A stretch of DNA of 11,964 bases from assembly GCF_039812505.1 (NCBI RefSeq), contig NZ_JBDIAQ010000107.1, forward strand, positions 1-11,964, in the 5' to 3' direction. Under the pieces are notes generated by a model, which was not told the origin of the DNA, did not search any database, and was given only the letters and a program-made list of their open reading frames with translations. Each line of letters starts with the position of its first letter. Position 1 is the stretch's first letter. Origin of the DNA: Intrasporangium_A sp039812505 (GTDB taxonomy: Bacteria; Actinomycetota; Actinomycetes; Actinomycetales; Dermatophilaceae). Shown piece after piece: positions 1 through 6,228 of the stretch. The position numbers and the translations under genes are program-made.

Positions 1-1322
1 GGCAGGTTGCCCCAGGCCAGGAACGGCCCCCAGGTGGGGGCCACCTTGGCGAACTCCTTCGCGTACCGCTGGTAGGTCGCCAGGTCGGGGCTGTCCGGGC
101 GGTCGAGGCAGTTGACCGCGTAGATGACCTCCATGATGTTGCCGGTGTAGCGTCCGCCCGGGTCCCGATCGGCATACGTGTCGGCCAGGTCCATCAGCTT
201 GGAGCCGTCCCCGCGCTCGGCTGCGACCAGTGCGTCGGTGAGGATGCCCCACTGGCCCTGGTCGTACATCGCGGCCGCGATCCCGAGCGAGGCCCACGCC
301 TCGTTCAGCTCGGGCACCGCCGAGTCGCCGCTGGCGATCGGCTGCTCGTCCAGGCGGTGCAGGAAGTCGCGGAGCCACTGCATGCCCCCGTCGACGGTGT
401 CGCCGAACGGGCAGTCGCCCTGGTCGATGCAGTCCTGCATGTAGGTCCGGGTCGCCAGCTCGAAACCCTCCGCCTGGCCCTTGGCCATCTGCGCGCTGGT
501 GAGGTCCGGCGGCACGACCCCGTCGAGGACCATCCGGCCGACCCGGTCGGTGAAGTGCTCGGCGTAGGTCGCGCCGAGGAAGGTGCCGTAGGACTTGCCG
601 AGGTAGGTCAGCCGGGCGTCGCCGAGCGCGGCCCGCAGCACGTCCAGGTCCTTGGCGACGTCGACGGTCGACACGTAGGGCAGCAGCGCCTTGTTGCGGG
701 CCTCGCAGCCGCGGGCCATGTCCTCGGCCTCGTCGAGCAGCTGCTCCTGCTCGGCGTGGTCGTCGGGGGTCGGGTCGGTGCCGAGGAAGTCGTCGAGCTG
801 GTGGTCGGTGAGGCAGTCGATCGGCGCCGACTCGCCGACCCCGCGCGGGTCGAATCCGACGACGTCGAAGTACTTGCGCACCGAGGGCCCGACGATCAGG
901 TCGGCGTCCTCGGCGTAGTCGACCCCGGACCCGCCCGGGCCGCCCGGGTTGACCACGAGCGAGCCGATCCGGTCCTTCTGGTCGCGGGCCGGGGCGCGGA
1001 GCACCTTGATCGCGATGTCGCCGCGCGTCGGGTCGGCATACTCGACCGGAACGGCGAGGTCCGCGCACTGGTAGGTGCCACGGCAGGTGCTCCACTGCAG
1101 GTGCTGCGAGTAGTACCTGGCCAGGTCCGGCACCGGCGGCGCCGTGACCGACGCAGGATCGGCCGGGGCAGGCAACGGGACCGGGCCCGGGCCCGCCGTG
1201 GTGCACCCGACGAGCCCGCCGACGACGAGCGCCACGAGGGCCGTGAGACGCACCACCGGGAGTCGGCGCAGCGCGGCCCGCGCACGCGGGCGCAGGCCGG
1301 GGCGGACGCTGCGATGACTCAT
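1..1322 (-). CDS. Exported lipoprotein alpha/beta-hydrolase peptidase, tripeptidyl aminopeptidase-like (3' end outside window)
   Basis: Predicted lipid-anchored peptidase of the alpha/beta-hydrolase fold, resembling actinobacterial secreted tripeptidyl aminopeptidases that release short peptides from protein N-termini. The N-terminus has an Arg-rich n-region (residues 1-25), a hydrophobic core (about 23-36) and a lipobox LVGC with Cys40 as the lipidated residue. An oxyanion-region motif NPGGPGGSG (125-133) is followed by FDPRGVGES (157-165) and the nucleophile elbow GKSYG with Ser244. The catalytic Asp and His lie nearer the C-terminus and are not seen: only about 440 codons are present of the roughly 500 usual for the family. 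The ATG at 1320-1322 gives a complete signal peptide; no good Shine-Dalgarno precedes it. It begins 24 bp after the holB stop, so it is probably read from the tmk-holB transcript. Substrate preference cannot be told from sequence. Confidence 0.88.
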   Translation of the reverse strand, partial: MSHRSVRPGLRPRARAALRRLPVVRLTALVALVVGGLVGCTTAGPGPVPLPAPADPASVTAPPVPDLARYYSQHLQWSTCRGTYQCADLAVPVEYADPTRGDIAIKVLRAPARDQKDRIGSLVVNPGGPGGSGVDYAEDADLIVGPSVRKYFDVVGFDPRGVGESAPIDCLTDHQLDDFLGTDPTPDDHAEQEQLLDEAEDMARGCEARNKALLPYVSTVDVAKDLDVLRAALGDARLTYLGKSYGTFLGATYAEHFTDRVGRMVLDGVVPPDLTSAQMAKGQAEGFELATRTYMQDCIDQGDCPFGDTVDGGMQWLRDFLHRLDEQPIASGDSAVPELNEAWASLGIAAAMYDQGQWGILTDALVAAERGDGSKLMDLADTYADRDPGGRYTGNIMEVIYAVNCLDRPDSPDLATYQRYAKEFAKVAPTWGPFLAWGNL

Positions 1323-1346
1323 GGGCGAAACGGTAACCCGCCCGGC

Positions 1347-2498
1347 TCAGAACCCGAGGTCGCGCGGCACCCGCAGCCGCAGGGCCATCGCCTCGAGGGC
1401 GAGCAGGGGCGCGACGTTGGCCTCGATCCGCTCGCGCGCCTCGCCGATCGCGTCGAGGTGGCCGAGGAGCTGCTCGGCGGTGAACACGCCGGCCAGGGCG
1501 CGCACCTTGTCCAGCGCGTCCGGGTTGACCAGCTCGACGTCCGAGCCGAGCCGGAGCACCAGGGCGTCGCGGTAGACCGAGGCCAGGTCGACCAGCGACC
1601 GGTCGATGACGTCGCGCACGTGGCGCTTGGCCCGGCCCTTCTGGTCGCGCTCCAGCGCGCCGAGCTGCGCGCGGACGTGCGGCGGCTGGGTGCGGGCGGT
1701 CGGGTCGGCGCCGAGGGTCTCGAGCAGGTGCGTCCGCTCGGCCACGTCCCGCTCGGCGGAGGCGGCGGCGGCCTCCTCGTCGGCGATCGCCGACAGGTTC
1801 TCGGCGGCCTGGATCGCCTCGCCGACGCCGCGGATGCGGACCGTCATCGAGACGATGCCGTGCCGCCGGATCCGGGCCCCCTCGTCGCGGGCCAGGCGCC
1901 GGGCCAGGCCGATGTGGGACTGGGCGGCGCGCGCGGCGTAGAGCGCCATCGGCCCCTCGATCCCGTCGCGCCGCTGCAGCAGCTCGGCCACGGCCGCCAC
2001 CGGGGGGGTGCGCAGCCGGACGTGGCGCGACCGGGAGCGGATGGTGATGATGACGTCCTCGGGGCTGGGCGCGCAGAGCACCCAGACCGTGTGGGGGGTC
2101 GGCTCCTCGAGCTCCTTGAGCACGGCGTTGCAGGCCTGCTCGGTCAGGCGGTCGGCGTCCTCGACGATGATCACGCGCCACCGCCCCACCGAGGGCCGCA
2201 GGGCCGCCTCCTGGACCAGCTCGCGCGCCAGCCGGACGCCGATCGACAGGCCCTCCGTCGCGACCACCTTGACGTCGGCGTGGGACCCGTCCAGCGCGGT
2301 GCGGCACTCCCGGCACTCGCCACAGCCGCCTCGCGGGCACTGCAGGGCCGCGGCGAAGGCCCGCGCCGCGTTGGACCGCCCGGAGCCCGGCGGGCCGGTG
2401 AGCAGCCACGCGTGCGTCATCGCGGTCTCGTCGCGGGCCGCCCGGGAGAGCGTGTCCACCGTCGGCTCCTGCCCGACGAGGTCGGACCAGACGCTCAC
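1347..2498 (-). CDS. holB: DNA polymerase III delta' subunit
   Basis: Clamp-loader subunit delta' (383 aa), part of the complex that loads the beta sliding clamp on DNA at replication. The start region VWSDLVGQE and the AAA+ core are typical. The P-loop position reads GPPGSGRS (residues 35-42), with Arg in place of the catalytic Lys. A four-Cys zinc module follows (Cys54, 59, 62, 65), then a Walker B-like segment VIIVEDADRL (109-118) and the sensor region TIRSRS (152-157), where many ATP-active relatives have SRC. This fits delta' being a structural subunit that does not hydrolyse ATP, so the Arg is not evidence of decay. The GTG start (2496-2498) overlaps the tmk stop as GTGA, indicating translational coupling. 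The C-terminal third is the helical collar domain. Confidence 0.95.
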   Translation of the reverse strand: MSVWSDLVGQEPTVDTLSRAARDETAMTHAWLLTGPPGSGRSNAARAFAAALQCPRGGCGECRECRTALDGSHADVKVVATEGLSIGVRLARELVQEAALRPSVGRWRVIIVEDADRLTEQACNAVLKELEEPTPHTVWVLCAPSPEDVIITIRSRSRHVRLRTPPVAAVAELLQRRDGIEGPMALYAARAAQSHIGLARRLARDEGARIRRHGIVSMTVRIRGVGEAIQAAENLSAIADEEAAAASAERDVAERTHLLETLGADPTARTQPPHVRAQLGALERDQKGRAKRHVRDVIDRSLVDLASVYRDALVLRLGSDVELVNPDALDKVRALAGVFTAEQLLGHLDAIGEARERIEANVAPLLALEAMALRLRVPRDLGF

Positions 2499-3226
2499 GC
2501 CCGCTCCCCCGATGTCGGTATGCCGCCCAGCCGGCTCCGCCGCCCGCCCGCGCTCGCGTGGGCGGCGGCCGCCCAGACGGCCTCGAGGCGCCCCAGCACC
2601 TGCCGGGCGATCTCCTCCGGGGGGTTGGCGGCGTCGAGCACCAGGTAGCGTGCGGGGTCGCGGGCGGCCAGGTCGAGGAAGCCCTGCCGGACCACGGCAT
2701 GGAACTCGTCGGCCTCGGCCTCGAGCCGGTCGTGGACCGGGCCGCGACGGAGCCGCCCCGTCTCGGGCGTCACGTCCAGGACGATGGTCAGGTCGGGCAA
2801 CAGCCCGCGCACGGCCCAGTGCAGCAGGCGACGGATCTCGTCGCGGCCGAGCCCGCGGCCCATCCCCTGGTAGGCGATCGAGCTGTCCGTGTAGCGGTCG
2901 GTCACCACGACCTGCCCCGCGGCCAGCCCGGGCCGGACCACCTGGTCGACGTGATGGGCCTTGTCGGCCGCGTACAGCAGGGCCTCCGCGCGCGGCGCCA
3001 CGTGGCCGCCGTGCAGCAGCAGGTCGCGGATCTGCTCGCCGAGCCGGGTGCCACCGGGCTCCCGGGTGACCAGCACCGGGTGACCGCGGCGCTCGAGCTC
3101 GTCGGTGAGCAGCCGCACCTGGGTCGTCTTGCCAGCCCCGTCACCGCCCTCGAAGCAGACGAACCAGCCGGGCGCAGTGCCGCGCCGGGCCGGCAGGGCC
3201 CCGCTCGCACCACCGGTCTCGTCCAC
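2495..3226 (-). CDS. tmk: Thymidylate kinase
   Basis: dTMP kinase (243 aa), converting dTMP to dTDP with ATP in the dTTP supply pathway in the cytosol. Seen: FEGGDGAGKTT P-loop (residues 25-35), REPGGT (55-60), DRYTDSSIAYQG (110-121) with the DR motif that contacts nucleotide, and a LID/DR segment around 159-167. The start is GTG (3224-3226); no upstream ATG is available in frame, and a -10-like hexamer six bases upstream suggests leaderless translation. About 20 residues precede the usual FEGGDGAGK beginning. The last 25 residues or so are Arg/Gly-rich and beyond the usual family end; their DNA contains a 13-bp match to the tandem repeat at 7851-8037. It overlaps holB by 4 bp and heads a three-gene operon. 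topA, often found just upstream in actinobacteria, is not here. Confidence 0.95.
   Translation of the reverse strand: MDETGGASGALPARRGTAPGWFVCFEGGDGAGKTTQVRLLTDELERRGHPVLVTREPGGTRLGEQIRDLLLHGGHVAPRAEALLYAADKAHHVDQVVRPGLAAGQVVVTDRYTDSSIAYQGMGRGLGRDEIRRLLHWAVRGLLPDLTIVLDVTPETGRLRRGPVHDRLEAEADEFHAVVRQGFLDLAARDPARYLVLDAANPPEEIARQVLGRLEAVWAAAAHASAGGRRSRLGGIPTSGERA
2517..2529 (-). repeat. Isolated 13-bp match to the tandem-repeat core, inside the tmk 3' end
   Basis: The minus strand reads TGGGCGGCATACC here, identical to part of the third unit of the array near 8005-8017. It lies in the last codons of tmk, where it encodes LGGIP. Thirteen bases in high-GC DNA could match by chance, but the array also abuts a gene 3' end (the second PucR gene). 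Low-moderate confidence that both belong to one repeat family. Confidence 0.35.
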
Positions 3227-3232
3227 GGCCCG

Positions 3233-3238
3233 AGCCTA
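3233..3238 (-). promoter_or_regulatory. Putative -10 element for tmk-holB-peptidase operon (leaderless)
   Basis: The minus strand reads TAGGCT (TANNNT type), followed by six bases and then the GTG start of tmk. Transcription would begin at or next to the start codon. There is no Shine-Dalgarno before tmk, in line with a leaderless message, which is common in actinobacteria. No clear -35 hexamer is visible. Confidence 0.4.
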
Positions 3239-3254
3239 TGTGACGGACCCGACA

Positions 3255-3269
3255 CCGGTCCCGGACCGG
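3255..3269. promoter_or_regulatory. Perfect 7-bp inverted repeat upstream of tmk
   Basis: CCGGTCC-C-GGACCGG is a perfect dyad with a one-base centre, lying where the -35 region of the tmk promoter would fall (17-31 bp upstream of the -10-like hexamer). A one-base loop is poor for an RNA hairpin but suits a dimeric DNA-binding protein. In this GC-rich DNA chance is a real alternative, and the regulator is unknown. Confidence 0.25.
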
Positions 3270-3454
3270 GCCGGCCGCAGCCTGCCGAGCGACGTCTGCC
3301 GAGCGTGGACCGGCCGCTGCCGGCGAAGCGCAGAGGCCCGGTCATGGACAAGACGGCGCATGACGCCCGCAGGGAAGTGCCAACCTGGCGCTTCCGTGGC
3401 CGATCCGCCCGACTTCACACTTCGAACGGGTCACATCGAGGTGGCCGCCTCCAC

Positions 3455-3462
3455 GGAAAGGA
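3455..3462 (+). promoter_or_regulatory. Ribosome binding site of the permease gene
   Basis: GGAAAGGA ends six bases before the ATG at 3469. It is one of the best Shine-Dalgarno sequences in the window and fixes the start of the permease. Confidence 0.75.
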
Positions 3463-3468
3463 CGCCTT

Positions 3469-4995
3469 ATGTCTGCTGCCCCCACCCTCCACAAGGGGCT
3501 ACGCCAACGCCACCTGACCATGATCGCCATCGGCGGAGTCATCGGTGCGGGACTGTTCGTCGGGTCCGGTGTCGTGATCAACCAGGCCGGTCCCGGTGCG
3601 TTCATCACCTACGGTCTCTGCGGCATCCTGATCGTCCTCGTCATGCAGATGCTCGGCGAGATGGCCGTCGACCGCCCGAGCACCGGCTCGTTCGCCGACT
3701 ACGCCCGCAGCGCCCTCGGCCCCTGGGCCGGCTTCTCGGTCGGCTGGCTCTACTGGTACTTCTGGGTCATCGTCGTCGGCTTCGAGGCGGTCGCCGGCGC
3801 CAAGGTGCTGCAGTACTGGATAGACCAGCCGCTCTGGCTCATGTCGCTGGTCCTGATGGTCCTGATGACCGCGACCAACATCTACTCGGTCAAGTCCTTC
3901 GGCGAGTTCGAGTACTGGTTCGCCGGCATCAAGGTGGCCACGATCCTGATCTTCCTCACCCTGGGCAGCCTGTTCGTCCTCGGCCTGCTGCCGGGTGCAA
4001 GCCTCGACCTCAGCAACCTGACCGCCCACGGCGGGTTCTTCCCGAACGGCAAGACGATCCTGCTCGCCGGCATGGTCACCGCGATCTTCTCGATGGTCGG
4101 TGCCGAGATCGCGACGATCGCCGGCGCCGAGTCGGACGACCCCGAGCGCGCCGTCACCAAGGCCACCCGCTCGGTGGTCTGGCGCATCCTGATCTTCTTC
4201 GTCGGCTCGGTCTTCCTGCTCGCCGTGATCCTGCCGTGGAACTCGACCGAGGTCGGCGCCTCGCCCTACGTCAGCGCCTTCGCCCGCATCGGCATCCCGC
4301 ACGCCGCCGACATCATGAACGCCGTCGTGCTCACCTCCGTGCTCTCCTGCCTCAACTCGGGGCTGTACACCGCCTCCCGGATGCTCTTCGTGCTGGCCGG
4401 CCGTCGCGAGGCTCCTGCCGCCGTGCTGCGCGTCAACAAGCGCGGCGTCCCCACCTGGGCCCTGCTGATGTCCACGGTCGTCGGGTTCCTCTGCGTCATC
4501 GCCGCGTTCGTCGCCCCCGACACCGTCTTCTCGTTCCTGCTCAACTCGTCCGGCGCGGTCATCCTGTTCACCTACATCCTGATCGCCACCTCGCAGCTGG
4601 TCCTGCGGCGGCGGGCGGACCGCGAGGGCCGCGAGCTCCGCTTCAAGATGTGGCTCTTCCCGTGGCTCACCATCGCCGCGATCGTCGCCATGGTCGCGAT
4701 CCTCGTGTCGATGGCCGTCAAGGAGGACACCCGCTCGCAGATCACCCTCGGGCTCGCGTCGTGGGCCGCCCTGCTGATCGTCTTCCGGCTGATCAAGGGT
4801 CACCGCGAGAAGGTCGTCTCCCCGGAGGTCCCCGAACCGGTCGACGGCCCGGCCGCGCCAGCCGGTGTCGCCGCGGGCATGAGCGCTGCGCCGGACGCGG
4901 CTAGCGACGCCGCCGGCCCCGGCGGGCCGCAGGGCCACGACGGCGAGCTGGAACCGGTCGGCGCAGCCCGGACCCCGGCCGGCGCGGTGTCGTGA
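3469..4995 (+). CDS. APC superfamily amino acid permease, GABA permease-like (AAT family)
   Basis: Secondary transporter (508 aa) of the amino acid-polyamine-organocation superfamily, closest in style to GabP/AAT-family proton symporters. Residues 11-34 hold the family signature (GLRQRHLTMIAIGGVIG followed by AGLFVGSG), forming TM1 with its unwound substrate-binding GxIGxGLF segment. About twelve hydrophobic segments run to residue 442. GAEIATIAGAESDDPERAV (211-229) matches the conserved cytoplasmic-loop region of AAT transporters. The last 65 residues (about 444-508) are a hydrophilic, Ala/Pro/Gly-rich tail beyond the usual GabP end (about 466 aa in E. coli). The stop overlaps the next start as GTGA, so permease and NylB-like hydrolase are translated together. 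GABA or another omega-amino acid is the likely cargo given the GabT-like gene nearby; uptake of an amide of such a compound is inference. Confidence 0.88.
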   Translation: MSAAPTLHKGLRQRHLTMIAIGGVIGAGLFVGSGVVINQAGPGAFITYGLCGILIVLVMQMLGEMAVDRPSTGSFADYARSALGPWAGFSVGWLYWYFWVIVVGFEAVAGAKVLQYWIDQPLWLMSLVLMVLMTATNIYSVKSFGEFEYWFAGIKVATILIFLTLGSLFVLGLLPGASLDLSNLTAHGGFFPNGKTILLAGMVTAIFSMVGAEIATIAGAESDDPERAVTKATRSVVWRILIFFVGSVFLLAVILPWNSTEVGASPYVSAFARIGIPHAADIMNAVVLTSVLSCLNSGLYTASRMLFVLAGRREAPAAVLRVNKRGVPTWALLMSTVVGFLCVIAAFVAPDTVFSFLLNSSGAVILFTYILIATSQLVLRRRADREGRELRFKMWLFPWLTIAAIVAMVAILVSMAVKEDTRSQITLGLASWAALLIVFRLIKGHREKVVSPEVPEPVDGPAAPAGVAAGMSAAPDAASDAAGPGGPQGHDGELEPVGAARTPAGAVS

Positions 4996-6173
4996 CCGCG
5001 ACCCTCGAGAACTGGTCCGAGGCACCCCACAACCGGTGGTCGTTCCTGCACCTGGACGAGCTGATCCCGACCGCCCCGATCCCGGCGGCCACGAGCTGGT
5101 CCCCGCTGGCCTGGCGGGCCGGCGAGGACGTCCTTTCCATCGCGACTCCCCGGCACGACGCTGTCGGGGAGGTCGTGGGGACGGGCACGGTCGGTGCGGT
5201 GGTGGAGGCGACCTGGACCGACGGCCTGGTCGTGCTGCACCGGGGTGACATCGTGGCCGAGGAGTACCACGGCGAGATGACCCCGCAGACCCGTCACCTG
5301 CTGATGTCACTGACCAAGACGGTCGTCGGCGTCGTGGTCACCTCGCTGGCCGACGAAGGGCTGTTCCGCCTCGACGACCCGGTCGAGGCGGTGCTGCCCG
5401 AGCTGTCGGCAAGCGGCTTCGCGGGCGCGACGGTCCGCCACCTGCTGGACATGCGCTCCGGGGTCCGGTTCAGCGAGACCTACCACGACCCCGACGCCGA
5501 CGTGTACCGCATGGAGCACGCCGCCGGCTGGCGCCCGGCCCGACCCGACGTCCCGGCGTCGCTGCAGGCCTTCCTGCGCACGCTCCCGCGGGAGCGGGAC
5601 CACGGTGACCGGTTCAGCTACCGCTCCAGCGAGACCAACGTGCTGGGCTGGGTGTGCGAGCGCGCGACCGGCACCAGCCTGGCCGACCTGGTCAGCGAGC
5701 GGGTGTGGCAGCCCGTCGGGGCCGAGTCCGACGCGTCGATCACGCTCGACCCTGCAGGCGTGGCGGTGGGCGACGGCGGGATGAGCGCGACCCTGCGCGA
5801 CACCGCCCGGTTTGCCGAGCTGCTGCGGGCCAACGGGCGCACCGCCGACGGCCGTCAGGTCACCCCGCCGTGGTTCGTCACCGACACCCTGCTGGCCGGC
5901 GACGACTGCAAGCGGGCCTTCGCACGGTCGAGCTCGCCGACCGGGATGCCGGGCGGCCACTACCGCAACCAGGTCTGGGTGCCCTTCCCGGGGCGCAGTG
6001 TCCTGCTCGGGCTGGGCATCCACGGCCAGCTGCTCTACGTCAACCAGCGCTCCGGCGTGACCGGCGTGAAGCTGTCTGCCTGGCCCACCGCGCAGGACCC
6101 CGTCGCCTACTACGACACGCTCGGCGCCTTCGAGTCGATCTCGCGTGCGCTGGCCCCGGAGGCGCACTCCTAG
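4992..6173 (+). CDS. NylB-like serine hydrolase (6-aminohexanoate-dimer hydrolase / class C beta-lactamase fold)
   Basis: Cytoplasmic serine hydrolase (393 aa, no signal peptide) predicted to cleave a linear amide of an omega-amino acid. Compared from memory with Arthrobacter NylB, it matches along the whole length: NWSEAPHNRWSFLHL near the N-terminus, LLMSLTK (103-109), SGVRFSETYHDP, AGW, FSYRSSETN, GDGGMSAT, GIHGQ (342-346) and VKLSAWP. The nucleophile Ser106 and base Lys109 form SxxK; Tyr210 sits at the catalytic Tyr215 position. Tyr164 aligns with NylB Tyr170, which contacts the substrate. At NylB position 181, where Asp raises dimer hydrolysis over Gly, this protein has acidic Glu175; at NylB Asn266 it has Asp261. 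The start is the GTG overlapping the permease stop. Family VIII esterase is the main alternative, since this fold also includes esterases. The natural substrate is unknown. Confidence 0.85.
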   Translation: MTATLENWSEAPHNRWSFLHLDELIPTAPIPAATSWSPLAWRAGEDVLSIATPRHDAVGEVVGTGTVGAVVEATWTDGLVVLHRGDIVAEEYHGEMTPQTRHLLMSLTKTVVGVVVTSLADEGLFRLDDPVEAVLPELSASGFAGATVRHLLDMRSGVRFSETYHDPDADVYRMEHAAGWRPARPDVPASLQAFLRTLPRERDHGDRFSYRSSETNVLGWVCERATGTSLADLVSERVWQPVGAESDASITLDPAGVAVGDGGMSATLRDTARFAELLRANGRTADGRQVTPPWFVTDTLLAGDDCKRAFARSSSPTGMPGGHYRNQVWVPFPGRSVLLGLGIHGQLLYVNQRSGVTGVKLSAWPTAQDPVAYYDTLGAFESISRALAPEAHS

Positions 6174-6228
6174 GCGATCCGGCGGCGGCTCACCCGTCCG
6201 ACTCGAGCGCCGGGGCGGCGGCGACCTG

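Larger units (their letters stand above)
3227..3468. other. Divergent intergenic spacer between tmk and the permease gene
   Basis: This 242-bp spacer should carry promoters for both directions. On the tmk side are the -10-like TAGGCT and a short perfect inverted repeat (3255-3269). On the permease side only the Shine-Dalgarno is convincing. A possible pair TTCCGT (3392-3397) and CACACT (3416-3421) with an 18-bp gap is too weak to call a promoter. No tRNA, small ORF with a good start signal, or terminator was recognised. Confidence 0.6.

Noticed and set aside
2374..2397. holB as a broken gene because the P-loop Lys is Arg
   Set aside because: Delta' subunits commonly lack a working P-loop, and the rest of the protein, including the zinc module, is intact.
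357..2648. Long open frame on the plus strand opposite tmk, holB and the peptidase gene
   Set aside because: It is the antisense shadow of three recognisable genes; its translation is low-complexity Arg/Gly/Ala/Val-rich with no family resemblance.
3499..5310. 603-residue open frame on the minus strand opposite the permease
   Set aside because: Asp/Glu/Arg-rich composition typical of antisense frames in GC-rich DNA; the opposite strand has a clear permease with a ribosome binding site.
4992..6173. True beta-lactamase (antibiotic resistance)
   Set aside because: It has SxxK and Tyr like class C enzymes but no signal peptide, and its GIHGQ and PHNRW motifs follow the NylB group.
6174..6228. 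Terminator between the convergent hydrolase and first PucR genes
   Set aside because: I looked for a stem-loop and found only a short CTCGAG palindrome; not enough to call.
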